Shown here in pieces: positions 24,756-36,799 of a stretch of 64,000 nt of DNA. Location: positions 62,001 to 126,000 of the forward strand of contig VIIQ02000218.1 of the NCBI GenBank assembly GCA_007449985.2, in the 5' to 3' direction. Positions within the stretch are counted from its first letter, which is position 1, and every line of letters starts with the position of its first letter. This DNA comes from Desmodesmus armatus. Taxonomy: Eukaryota > Chlorophyta > Chlorophyceae > Sphaeropleales > Scenedesmaceae. A program made the translations under genes and the position numbers. The notes under the pieces are model-generated. The model was given only the letters and a program-made list of their open reading frames with translations, did not search any database and was not told the origin of the DNA.

Positions 24756-26897
24756 TCGCAGCAGCTGCGTAGACAGCAGGGGCCCGCATGTACCCCTCTG
24801 TACAGCTTGCTACGAGAGAAGCGTTAAGTGTTTGAAAGACGAAATTGTCAAGCGATGATGGCCTCGGTTGGTTACCGCAGCTGGTTGGGAGGTGAGAGGC
24901 GGGAAATGCTGACTAGATCCTAGCAAAGCCGTGAGAGTGCTGGGCGGCCTGCCATACGTCCTCTTACATACTTCAGCTTTTACTGAAATGTCAGGCGCCT
25001 TGCACTTTGCATCGTTGCCATTGGCTGACTAATCGGGGGAGGTTTGCCACGTGCCACGAGCGATACTGTGTGATAGATCTATCAAACCTGTCTGCTTGCG
25101 TTTGTTTTTGATGGGTGAATGGTGCCAGCGGAATAACACCAGACGGTAACAATTGGCTGCCCACAACAACAGGAAGCCACCAAACATGCCAGCAACAGAC
25201 ATGCAAAGCAGCAGCCAACCAAGCCCACATGTGCACCAAGGCACACTGAGGGTATCTGTAGATACAGCAGCAGATCCAAACAGTTGCTATTGCCTGATGC
25301 AGAAAGCGTACCAGCTGCAGCTCAAAGCGTACTCCAGCAGACAGCCGGGCACAACAAGCAACCCAGACACACCAGTACGGACCCCACCGTACTGTCCTAT
25401 AGTCCTAGGGAGAGCCAAAAGCCAACATAGCCCAAAGCTGGGTCACTCTCAGTGCTCAAACAGTGCCATCCTCACCACTGCAATCCCTGCTTGCCACTGC
25501 AATGCCCCCTTTGACACTGCAATGCACTCTGCCACACTGCCATGCCACCAGCTCCTACAATGCCCTTCCCCACACTACAACGCCCTCCCACAACAGGCAC
25601 ACCTGCCAAAGCACAAGATCCAGTGGCACACTGATATCTCACACTGCTCAACCATGTACCAAGACTACAATTTATGACGTGCAACAAAACAATAGTTTGT
25701 GACCCACGGCTGGTGACTCAGCTACAGGTCCAACATGACTGATTGATTGACTCTACCCAGTCCCAATGCAATCCAGTCACAACTGTCGCATTTGAAATCT
25801 GTCAGTGTGGTTGGTCGAGAAAAGATTGTATGGTAGAAGGACGGTGGTGATGGCATGGTACATGATGGGAATGCAACCCCAGCATAAGAGCGCTGCATGC
25901 AAAATACCCAATCCAAGATCCCAAGGGACTTTGCAAGCTCAAGCTTTGGAGTCGCACGTGTCAAGTGCAAAAATGCGCGTGCACCTAGCTTGCGGCCTGA
26001 TGCTGCTGTTGACGTGTCCTCCAGATGGTTGTCTGAGGTATCTGATACAGTGCAACCCCGACCACGTACACCCCTGCCGTGCAACACACATCACACACTG
26101 TTCACACGCACGTAGTTGCTGCTTTCCGCTGTCACCCCTACCACACAGTACAACTGCCACACATGCACGCCGACCAGGGGGTCGGCATATGCCCAGTGCT
26201 GCCAGTGACTCCCTCGAATAACTCTGCCATCTGTCAAAAGTGCTGATCACCAAAGAAACTCCCCTTTAAAACTGCCAGTCCCCAAAAATATACGGTCAAC
26301 AGCCAAGACAAAACTGTGCAGACCCCCTGTCTGCTTGGCTCACCAACACAGCAGTATGCTCAACACCCTGCCTACCACAGAACACTTTCAGCCACTGGGC
26401 CGCCTTTGCCGCACGGCACTGGACCAACGCAGTTGCCAGCTGCTGGGCCACCTCTGCTGTCAGCCCCGATCAACTCTGCCCCAAAACGCTGAGCTAACTT
26501 TACTGTCAGCCACTGGGCCGACAATGGTGCAAGCCCACCAGCGGTGGTGCACTTGTGAGATAAACATCCACCATATGATTGCGTGCATTGAGAACGACAG
26601 GCGTGGTTGCTTCACACATGTGTGTGGCCGTTGCACAATTATCATGGACAAGAACACTACGTATGGCAAGAGCGACCACGAGGTCGCATTTGGCGCATAA
26701 CTGCAGTCATCACATCATCACCATCACAAAATACAACAAAAACAAACCCGCCCCTCAGCTGTCAACACACAAGATGCGAGGCTGTGTCTGTTTGTGTGCC
26801 CATGATGTGCAAAGCAAGGCACACCAAGCTCACACCCTTCCACCCAGATTGAGTGCTAGCCGCGTGTGGTAAGCCCACCACACCCTTGCCAAATCCT
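24756..26897. other. Intergenic stretch with degenerate CACTGCAATGCC repeats
   Basis: This lies between the 5' end of the secreted-protein gene and the 3' end of the next minus-strand gene, so it should hold the promoter of the former. Around 25478-25590 the word CACTGCAATGCCC recurs about six times in diverging form with an 18-22 nt period. Near 26385-26520 the phrase CAGCCACTGGGCCG occurs twice. No coding region is supported. Confidence 0.5.
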
Positions 26898-29800
26898 TCA
26901 GTAGTGACACATGCAGTCCCCCCATGGTGACCAACAGCTGCCACCTGGGTGTGCCACTGCTGCCACTGCTGCCATAAGACCCGGCGGCTGCTGCCGCTGA
27001 CAGCCCTCTGCCTCCACACACGAATGAGGATCACCCAGCGCACAGTGTACCACAGCAGCCGCCGTCTCAAGCTGCATGTGCGGGTCTGCTGCTGCTGCTG
27101 GGGCAGACACAGCCTGAGACACCTGCTGCCGCTGCTGCTGGAGCAGCTGCAGCTCCTGCTGTACCGTCGCTAGTGCCAAGACAGTATCAGCTGCATGTAG
27201 CACTGCCGCCCGGCTGCTAGCCCCACCCGCCACATCAGCAGCAGCACCAACAGCAGCATCAATCAAGCGCTGGGACACCACCCCAGGCACTGCTGCCAGC
27301 AGCGCCAGCACCCCCGTCACCACAGCCGCCGCGCCATTGCTGCCACGGCGGCTGCTGCCACTGCTGCCACCAGCCGGCGTGCTGATGTCACACACCGGCC
27401 CAACTGCCACGCTGTGCTCCCCGATCCTGAGTGCGCTGTCTAGGACTGCCATGGCAATCGCGACGCGCTGAGGGGCAAGCAGCTCCGACACGAGGTCAAA
27501 AAAGCTGCGCAGGCGGCGGGGCTTGAACGCGGCACGTGCCACGCCTGCAGCACCCCTGACGGTGAGCTTCACATAGCGCCCCTCTGCACTGTGGCTGCTG
27601 CCCTCGCTACTTCCCGCGCTGCTGCCCCTGCTGTTGCTGCCAGCTGCAGCACTGTCGATGTGGACTGGGGGAGTGAGGTCCCGAGAGGATGGAGGAGCGG
27701 CAAAGCTGCAGGTGCCGCCCTGCGAGGCAGCAGCTGCTGCTGCCACGGCTACGGCAGCCGCCGCCGCAGCACCTGCGTTCTCCTGCGCGTCTGTTGGCAG
27801 AAGCGCCTCTGTGGAAAGGTGCATGGAGGCTGTGGGGGACCCTGCGGCATAGCGCCCCACAAAGTCCACGGACGTCAGGCTGTTGCTGCTGCTGCTGTTG
27901 AGGAGGTCGTCCAAGCTGCTGCTGGTGTGACTGTACTCACCGCTGCCTCCGAAGCTACTGTGGCTCTGACCCGCTGCTGCGGTGGCAGCAGTGACGGCTT
28001 GCTGTGCGTTTGCCTGGGCTGCTGCTCGCTGCTTGGCGAGCTTGTAGGGGCGGATGTCTCGCAGGGCTGACCGTATGAGTGTGGTGAGGTCGGGGTCGCT
28101 CAGCTGGCTACCAGATGCAAAGGCTCTTTCGACAGGGCTACCACACCTGCAGGACAGCAGTCACAGAACACGAAGATTTCAACACCCTGACATGTTGATA
28201 TGTGTTTCACAACCTTCACATACGAAACACATGATCATACTGGACATACCCGAACAGATAGTCAACCAAGCAGCAAGGTTTGAGGGGTGCGCTGCATGCT
28301 GCCTCAGCACCAGCAAGCAGATGCTTTCAACACAACAGCTGGTGAACAACAAAGCTGGATGCGGCCCTGCACTCCAACACGTTGCACACCTGCCGCTGCA
28401 ATCCTGGCAGTCCCTGTCATCCAGCCCACAGGACGGCGCGACCGCTGCAGCCTCAGCCGCAGCATTCGCAGCCGCCGCAGCCGCCGCTGCAGCCGCCGAC
28501 AATGAGCTGCCGCCGCCACTGCTGCTGGCGCTGGCTGTACCAAGGTCGTCCATACTGCCCATGGAACTGAGGGTCCATTCATCCCTGCTGGACAGCGACA
28601 GCCTCCCCGACCTGTTTGGCGACTTGCTGGGCGGTTGACCCCTCTGCGCAGCACCACCGCCATGCCCTGAGGGTGCTGTTGCTGATGAAGACTCATCGCC
28701 GTGGCTGCCGCCGCCGCACTTGCTGCGGCAGGTTGCTGCCCTAGCTTCCTCATCTGCCATGAGAAGCATCTCCAATGCAGGCTGCGGCTGGCCAAGCATT
28801 GCCCAGACCCTGCCGCCATCTAGCAGCGCCTCTACTGCATCCAACACACACTCGATGTGCCTAGTGGTGAGAGACGCATCGAAGGCCTGCCACCAAGACG
28901 TCAGCTCCCTGACAGTCACTGAAGAGTTGAAGGCGGAGAGCCAGGTGTGGGCTGTGTGGGAGGCCAGGGCGTTGCGCAGGGCGCTGATGCCTGCGGTGAT
29001 GTTGTGGGGGCTGCCGGCTGGGCTGACCTGGGCGAGGACCTTGTGCAGCACTGCGATGCGCTCCAGGGTCATCACCTGTGTGTAGAAGTTGGTCAGGTAC
29101 AGAGACATGTTATTGAGCGATAGCGGGAGGAAAGGAGGGGGAGGGGGGCAGGGGGAGGGAGGGGAAGGAAGTCTGCAATGGTTGCTGGGGGAGTCGATGC
29201 GGTGCGGTGCGCTTCAGGGTCACACCTGTGTTTAGGGAGTGAGCAACTGCAGTTGTGGGGTGCTCCAGATCCTCTGTGACGGCAGCAGCCGTCTGAGGGC
29301 GCAACCACAGTGTCGGCAACAGTGCCAAAACAACCCTGACGCTACTGTCCTAGGTATTGTCAGACTGCTTGTGCCATGCTCACCTCATCGTTCCTTGGCA
29401 CGGTTCTCTCCAGGCGCTGCGTGTCGGCCACAGCGTCCAGCAGGCTGCTGATGTGCTGACCCGTGACCACGGGGTCTGACAGCAGCACCTCCAGCACCTC
29501 CTGGCCTGCATGAACATGAACATGATGGAAAACATGGATCAACATCCTTACATGGGTGCAGGTGTCAAGGGCATAAGGATGCGATGGTGACCAGAGGCAT
29601 CATCAAGGCGCATGGCATGGCATGGCATGGCATGGCAGTGCTATGCTGGGCAGCACTTTGCGGACTCCGCAAGCGAGCCCTCCATGTCAATACACATCAA
29701 TTTTGGGGGACTTCCCACAGTCTGGGCCATCATGTTGCATGGGTGACGGCTATTCTGCAGAGACAAACCATGGCACAGCCCCATGTCGAAGCCTGTCTCA

Positions 29801-31216
29801 CCTGTGCGTATGATCAGCTGCAGCTCTGCCTCTGTGTCCAGTGTGGCGATGAAGTGCAGGATTGACTCATCGCCCACTGCATCAGACAGGCTGTCCAATG
29901 CCAGCGCTGCCAGAGCCATGTGGTCGTCTTCTGACACAACATACTCGGCAGCATCCATCAGCCTGAGGGCAAGAAGTGAGAGGAATAGGCATTGAGGTGT
30001 TGAAACAGCAACACGTGTCATCCGGTGATGCTGAAGGAACCCTGACTGCTGCAGGTGACATGCAAGCGTCAGGTTTCCTGCTCTGTATTACAACAAACAC
30101 AATAATCTTGGTGTGGTGCTGACATGCTAGTGCATCTGGAGCGCAGAGCCCAGAGCCTATCAGTCGTTACTGCAAGGGGCCCTCAAAGCTGAACCCTAAA
30201 TAAAACCCTAAACCCTGACCCTGAATCCCACTAGCGCATGCTTCGCTGAGTTGAAATGAGCAGCGAGCCCTGCATCAAACCTTCCATGCACATCACAGCG
30301 ATGATCGCAGCCAGGCCGTGGCCCTGTGGTGCTCCCTGTCCTTACCTGGTGAGCCTTTCATCAGTCAGCACAGCCTTTGCCAGCTGCAGCAGACCCTCCA
30401 CTGTGTCCGGAGTCAGCAGCGCCACCAAGGCAGCCATTAGCTTCACTGCCCGAGGCCTGAAAAAGACAGTGGGGGCGGCAAAGGACCATATGGAATGTTA
30501 CTCGAGGGAGCACATGACATGCGCACACACACAGGAAGTGGCACGTGGGTGGATGGTTCCACCCATGGCAAGAGAGCACATGGCCACTCCTGCTGCAAAC
30601 AAGCAACAGGAGCTCCCGGGAAAGACACACAGCTGAGCAGCACATGGACCATGAAATTCACTGAGACTGGCAGGAGCGAAACATATCAGACAAACAGTGC
30701 ACATGGACCATACATACAAGCAGACAACAGCAACACACTAGCTGTACACCAGCTAGCTGCCAACACACCTGGTCAGTGCTGCATAGGTCAGGCGCTCAAG
30801 TCGTGCAATGTGGTGGGGGCCCAGCATCTCCTCCACTGCCTGCATGATGACGTACACACCCGAGTGTCCTGCACAGTGCTGGACCACATGCAGGAGCCAG
30901 GGCACGTGACCACCCTGCAGTGCAACAGGGTGCAATGCAATCACGATTGAACCTCCATGTGAAAGTAATTGGCACCGCAAAGCCGTGCAACCTGCAAGAA
31001 AGCCGGTACTTATGGGGGAGCCAGGGGCTCATGGGGCAATACAACACATGACAGGAATGCTGAGAGGCCAGAGCTGTGCTGGGTCCATGGGGCTACTACC
31101 GCTGCTGATTGGGGATGTGTGGTAGCACGCAGGCAGCATTGCTGCTGCTGAGGCCCTCATGCACAGGCAGCATACCAGCGGCAACCAGGAGGACGTCCCT
31201 GCAGGCGCCCCTGCTA

Positions 31217-31249
<33 letters not shown>

Positions 31250-32205
31250 CTGACAGTTGGCACTTTCCTCAAAGGTGCCTGGCTTCGCTCCCTGCACCCC
31301 ATGAGCCTTTTGGCTGACGTCTTGAGGGTCGATAAGCTTTGCCATCTGCTGTGCTACCACTCCAAGCTTGGCGCTGCTGAATCAAAGTTCTCAAAATTAT
31401 TTCAGATCTTTCCAGATCACCTTTGTGAGTGCAGTGTCCAGTGTGCTGACCAGTCCCTCCACTGTTGCAGCCAGGTCCTTGTGCTGAGACATCATGGCTG
31501 CCAGGTGGGTGTTGCCCAGGAAGGCATCCACTGGACCCTGAACCCAGGGCCTGCTGGTGAAGCTGAGCCAGTCTGACAGTAGCGATGGCTGTTGCGACAG
31601 CAAAGGGCAGCAGCAGCATGCATGCATGTGTGGTGATGACGAGAAGATCTGAGCGGACAAGACTGGGTTGTGGGCATGCTGTGCGCACAGCAGAGCGCAT
31701 TTGTTGATGGGTGAGATACAGCAAGAACTGAGGTCATGTGCTTGAAGTTCACCGTGCTGTGTGTGTATACACACAGCAAAGGGTGTGTACGCACACAGCA
31801 CGGTGAATTTTCAAGGTAGCTGGTCAGGCTACTGACTGCCAGTCCCCGTCAGTTTTGGTGCCAACAGGGTGCTAGCCTGCATTGCTGCATTGCTGACCTC
31901 CAGAATGGCTTGATAGTTGCAGCACAATACCCGAATAGCATGCTTACCTTGCTCTCTACAGCCTGCTGAAAGGTCTTGAATGCTGCTGTCTCCATGACCT
32001 GCTCCTTGAGGGTAACGACCCCAGCAGCATCCAGCAGCTCCGACACACTGGATTGAGCATTTTGCTGATCAGGTACTGCAACAAAGCCTACAACAGGGCG
32101 TGAAGCCACTGCTCGGGGGATGACGAAGCGTCCTTGCTGGCATCCTGCTGCTGTTGCTGCTTTCTGCACCAAGAGCGTCCGCGGCTGCGCTGTGATGATC
32201 CTCAT
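26898..32205 (-). CDS. Large helical-repeat-like protein with basic N-terminus, function unknown
   Basis: The family is not recognised. Phase-consistent exons are 32205-31948, 31588-31421, 30914-30769, 30456-30346, 29962-29802, 29505-29384, 29075-28390 and 28146-26898, giving about 966 residues. The N-terminus is basic, poor in acidic residues and rich in Ala, Gln and Val (MRIITAQPRT..., RFVIPRAVASRP), resembling an organelle transit peptide. The following exons encode Leu/Ala-rich amphipathic segments (VKLMAALVALLTPDTVEGLL, MALAALALDSLSDAV, QHISSLLDAVADTQRL), like HEAT/ARM-type helical pairs. The 686-nt exon adds a Ser/Gly/Ala-rich linker with an alanine run. The last exon starts with a Lys/Arg segment, continues through Ser runs and ends in Ala-rich helices. 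The 3' end is simply the first stop of that open exon, so a further splice is possible. Membership of an armadillo-like superfamily and plastid or mitochondrial targeting are inferences. Confidence 0.55.
29610..29637. repeat. (CATGG)n pentanucleotide repeat
   Basis: Five consecutive CATGG-type units lie in an intron of the helical-repeat-like gene (between exons 29962-29802 and 29505-29384). Confidence 0.85.
30192..30228. repeat. Interstitial telomere-like repeats
   Basis: AACCCTAAATAAAACCCTAAACCCTGACCCTGAAT is a degenerate run of CCCTAAA units, the complement of the TTTAGGG/TTTTAGGG telomere repeat of plants and green algae. It lies in an intron of the helical-repeat-like gene. Confidence 0.6.
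31748..31807. repeat. Intronic hairpin with 27-nt arms
   Basis: The left arm (31748-31774, starting TTCACCGTGCTGTGTG) is nearly the exact reverse complement of the right arm (31781-31807, ending CACACAGCACGGTGAA), with about 24 of 27 positions pairing and a 6-nt loop. It is in the first intron of the helical-repeat-like gene. It could be a foldback element or a small-RNA precursor. Confidence 0.75.
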
Positions 32206-33359
32206 CTCCTTGAATGACTCTTTTGTTCAGGCGACCAACAATCGCATCACGCACTTGCACTAGTAGGCAAAACCGGCGAGATCGTAGAGCATGTACTCTA
32301 TGTTGCACATACTGCGGGTGTTTTACCATTTTCTTTTCAAGTTGAGACCTTATCACAATTAAGGATCGGTTGTGCCTTCTCTAATGGACACTGGGCTGTG
32401 GTGCCAATGACATGCATGTCATGTGTGCTGTGCCCTGAGGTCCCAGGTTGATGAAAGGTTTATGACAGGTGCATAAGCCAGTCGAGGACGATCGATAGAA
32501 AGGCTTTCAACACTGTGAACAATGTATGATGCATAGTACGCCGCAGATGTTCACATGCCCCCATTGACACTGAACAATCGTCCAGCGCCCATGTACATGT
32601 GCATGTCTCAAGTCCTTGCGCATGCAAACACGCACATCCAAAGGATACGAGCATCAGCTCTTTTTGCACAAGGGAACACACCTGGTAGGCTTCCTTGTAG
32701 TGCGCTCACTATATGTGAAACTGCATGTACAGGTTGAGCATACAGCTACAAGCCTATGAAAATCAAACTGGGCTGGCGAACGCACACTGTGCTTTGGCAC
32801 AGCCAAATACCATTGCATACCTCCTGACACGACTGGAGGTTATGCCGACCAGCAGAAGCAGTTTCCACTGGTTCAACCATTGCACACATTGAGTGCACAC
32901 AAGCAACAAAGTAATTTATCAGAACTGCTTTGAAATCCTGCAGCAACCACACGAACCACCCCATGAAATGCCAAGCTGTGTGTACACTACAAGATGTAAT
33001 TGGAGCTTCCCGCTACACAAAGTCACTACAAAAAAAGGGCGCTGCATTGCACAGGCAGCTGCTATAATGCACTTGCACACTTTCTCACTGCTACCACAGC
33101 CTGTGTTCACGGTGAACAGCAAGGTGCACTGGCCTTCCCATGCTGTCGATGCAGCACATACAATGGCAATGCACAAGCAATCACACCCCACTCAAAGCTT
33201 CTCTGCTGCCACAATGCACCCCGACCTCGATCTGCATACAACTTGGTGGGGTGCTGATGGGGTCACTTAGCGACTCTCACGCCCTGCAGTCATCTGAGTC
33301 AGTTGGTCCAGGGACTGCTTGCGATGCATAGCGTGCTTGCGATGCACCTATGCTTTGCA
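32206..33359. other. Intergenic region upstream of the helical-repeat-like gene
   Basis: It lies between the stop of the TANGO2-like gene and the start of the next minus-strand gene. It should contain the promoter of the latter. I see no TATA-like element close to the proposed start and no coding region. Confidence 0.4.
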
Positions 33360-36300
33360 TCACCGTTGCCGCTCCACCTGCTGCTGCTCCTGCTGGCCCG
33401 GCTGTGCAGTCTGGCTGTGCTGAAGGTGGCCCTTGGCTATATGCCACAGCTCATCCTCCTTCCCAGCACCCTCCTGATCTTGCGGCTGCTGTTGCTGCTG
33501 GTCTGCTTGGCTGCTGCTGCTTGCCGGTGCTGCCAGCTGGAATTCATGCTGCTGCTCCTTCCACACCCACATCACCTCGTCATCCTCCCCCAACTGATCC
33601 TCAACCTGCAGAACCCACAATCACAGGCAATTGCAACAGCAGCGGCACCAGCAGACAACCTGTCAGTCTGCTTGCACACATTGCGGCAAAGCTGATATTG
33701 TGACGAAGCTGTGCTGCAACCATTTGCTGGACAGGGCATCATTACCGAACCGGCCAGCACCCCTCCATCACAAAATGCACACGCGGTGCTGGCTGGATAA
33801 CTCTGAACTGGCAGCAAATTGCCCAAGATGTGATGACTCGAGCGATTTGGCGCTGATACAACACGGTTTGAGCAGCAACATGGCCCTTGCTTACCTTTTC
33901 TACATACCGCTCCCGCTGCTCAACGCGCCCATCACGCCACACCGCAATCACCGTCTGTGAGCGTGTCCCATATTTGACGCCAGGCTGCGCACGTGCCCAA
34001 GCATGGGGTGTGGTGCGTCGCAAAGCAGGACAGCAAACAGGCAACAGGATACAAAAACGTCAGGCGACTCAAGATGATTCAGGTAGTGGTTACCCCAGAG
34101 CTTCCTAGATCCATTGCTGCTCAGAGCAGCTGCCTCCCTTGTGTGTTGGGACAGCTGGTCAGCTGATTCCGCCTCCCTGTGCCTTGTAACATACATGAAG
34201 TACCTTCTGATCAGTACCGGGCACAACGCCCACTGCGCCGCACGCACTCAGCCCGCTATCCAACCTCGACTCCCGGGGTCCTCCCCTGGAAAGGACAAGC
34301 ACTGCCATGCAACTGCTTTTGCCAACTTGCCTATATCGCACATCTAGCCAACCCATCTGGTTCAAGTACCCCCCCCCTTCGAACCGCCTGTGTGGACAGT
34401 ACCGCCCAGCATTGAAAGTACTCACTTGCACCCCCCCCCCTCTCTCGCCACACACATATTATTTGAACCCCACCTGCATCTCAAAAGGTTCAATGAACAC
34501 AGAGCTCAGCCGTCTGTCCAAGTGCTCCCCCACTCCAGTCAGCGGCACATCCTGCTCAGGAGGCACCAGCTGGCTGTCACCCATCACGTGGTGGAACAGC
34601 ACAGGCCACGGGAGGTCTGCCTCTGCGGCTGCAGCAGCTTCTGCTGCAGCAACAGCGACAGCATCAACTGCCTGTTTGCTGCTGTGCTGCCCGTCGGCTG
34701 CCGTTGTGCCTGCTGCTGTACTGCTGACAGGGAGATTGCTGTCTGTGGGACCGTTTGCATTGTCTGCTGGTGCGGCTGCTGCTGCTGTCTGGGCTTTGTC
34801 AGGCTGCTGCTGCTCTCCCTGAGCTTCCTGCTGCTGCTGCTGCTGCTGCTGCTGTGTATCTGCTGGTGTGCTGGGGTGTGGCAGCTCCAACACGCTTGCC
34901 AGGGCCAGCCTGCACTTCTGGACTTTCGGCCATTCCTGCAGCAGCCCATTGCTGATGCCTGCAGGCAACAGCAACCACCACCAGACAACCTCACCGGCAG
35001 GCCACATCACAACAAATGACCACCACCCAGTCACCCCTATTTGAAAGTGCCTGCTTGAACACCACTAAGCCGTCAAGCAAGTTGGCAGGATGAGAGCTGC
35101 ACAAGGCAGTGGGGAAGGTTGTAGGCATGTACATAGTCTCTGTAGTGTCAAGGTCTCAGCAGCCGTGGCGCCTCTCTCCCCCTTTCCCAGTACTCCTCCG
35201 TGTCATGTTTGTCTCTACCCCCCCCCTTCCCCCCCCCCCCCCCCCCCCCCCCTCACCATAGTGTCCAGGCCCCAGCAGGCGTGGCCCCTGTGGGTCCCTG
35301 TTGCTGACATATGCCACCTCCCTGCTGTGCAGGTCTCCCACCATCAGGTTGACACCACAGTAGCAGGACAGCTCCAGGGACTGCACAGCAACAGCACAGC
35401 ACATTTCACCATCAATACATGACAGCACATCAAGCACATGGACATGCCGCATGTCACATGCGTAACAAGGATGACCCATACCCCTTGCGCTGGAGAAAAC
35501 TTTGGTAAGGTTATCTTCCTTCAAAATGTCTCAGTAGATTGGTCAGTGTCGCGATGCAGGCCATCGCTGAATCTTTGTCAATATGTCACATGCACACGTA
35601 GCCTCAAGCCTTCCCTCAAATCGTACCTGCAAGTACTGCAGTGGCGCCATAGTGCCTGTGAGGAAATTAGTGGTAAGGGCACCTCGGCTGGGGGCTGAAG
35701 TGGTCTGGACAAACTTGCCCGGGTTGGCAGTATTCATGGGCTGCAGACAGGGACAAAGGAATAGCACATATGCAGGGGGGTGTTGCGGGCGTAAGGGTTA
35801 CGCATACAAGGGTAATTGCACAGGGACGCCAAGAGGTTGGCAGCCAAAGAACGTTTTTCATACCGCAGCTCAGCTGCTGCATGTCGGGCCTGCAAAATGC
35901 GGTAGGTATGTTCAACTCCTTCTGGAGTGGCAGTGGAAGCACCCCAGCGCCCACCTCTCTGTAGTTTGTCAGCAGTGCAAAGCGTCCATGCTTGGTCACA
36001 CCCAGCCATGTGCCCTTCCTGAGTGCGTCCCTTCCTGCCAGCAGGCACGGCTCATCCGGCCAGAAGTGTGCTGGCTGAGTGGGCCTGCAGAAGAGCACCA
36101 TCCATGTTGCTGGTTTTACTGGCGCCATTTATAGAGAGTGCTGATGCATCGATTGACAAGGTTGAGGTGCAGCAGCTCCATGTGATGACGAATGCATGCA
36201 ATTCTGACCCCTGCTTCTGCTGCAGCGTTGTGTAGGGCTGCAGGCAGTATAGGAATGATGTGGAGACTAGAGGCTTTGCGTCGCAGATCAGCCAGCGCTT

Positions 36301-36385
36301 GCCTGTCCCAGAACTCATCCCGGTTGAAAGCCAGCAACAGCAGCAGAGCCGGGTGACTGTCATACAGTACTAGAGAAATGCACAT
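33360..36385 (-). CDS. TANGO2: TANGO2 homologue (NRDE family)
   Basis: Homologue of the TANGO2/NRDE family (transport and Golgi organisation 2), a conserved protein linked to lipid, haem or membrane-traffic homeostasis. Exons 36385-36303, 36084-35955, 35740-35627, 35380-35257, 34958-34474, 33984-33895 and 33605-33360 agree in phase and give about 423 residues. Family motifs appear in order: MCI start, NRDEFWDRP (21-29), AHFWPD, LAGRD (43-47), GTWLGV, LTNYRE (66-71), APSRG (87-91), YVSNRDP, GHYGISNGLLQEWPKV (from about 148), LSSVFI and YGTRSQTV (317-324). The first intron has a GC donor (AG|GCAAGC), and only that junction restores the conserved DRP. A Gln/Ala-rich insertion of roughly 90 residues follows the WPKV segment and a Gln-rich tail ends the protein; both are additions to the usual length of about 275. 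The MCI methionine is preferred over an in-frame ATG ten codons upstream. Confidence 0.9.
35220..35252. repeat. Poly-C tract abutting a splice donor (G tract on coding strand)
   Basis: About 30 C residues, interrupted by TT, run into CTCACC. On the coding minus strand the TANGO2 intron begins GTGAG and is immediately followed by more than 20 consecutive G. Such a tract can form a G-quadruplex in the transcript next to the 5' splice site. Its exact length is probably uncertain in any assembly. Confidence 0.85.
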
Positions 36386-36799
36386 GGCATGCACTCTCCG
36401 GCAGCACGACACCAAGTATCACAGTTTGGAGGCTGTCGTGATGCGACGCAATGCACGTGAAGGGGATAAGAAGAAAGCTGCAGTGCAGTCTCGGAATGTG
36501 AGAATCAAAACTTGAAGACACCTGAGAAATGCAAGGCCCTGTTTGGCTTTTCTTGATCACTCATGCACATCTTACTGTCCCTCAGCATGTGCAGGGGATA
36601 CATCGTTGACTGTACTCTGACGTGATCATCCTCAACGGTTTCGTTCGAACTTGAGATCATTCAGCAGTGGGTGCCTTGTGTCCCATATGAAGATTCCTGC
36701 CGTGATAGATCGGTAAATTTATCCGGAGCAAACAACACCACCCACTCTCTGTGCTGGATCCTGACAGCATCTGCTGATCAGTGCACACCTGGGCCATGC
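36386..36799. promoter_or_regulatory. Divergent promoter region between TANGO2 and BIN4 homologues
   Basis: The two genes start 414 bp apart on opposite strands, so this interval must hold both core promoters and both 5' untranslated regions. I see no clear TATA box for either, so shared TATA-less control is possible but unproven. Confidence 0.45.

Noticed and set aside
31130..31270. Possible Ala-rich exon in the helical-repeat-like gene
   Set aside because: It contains a CAG run and an attractive frame, but no acceptor fits the phase; exons 31421 and 30914 join directly in phase 0.
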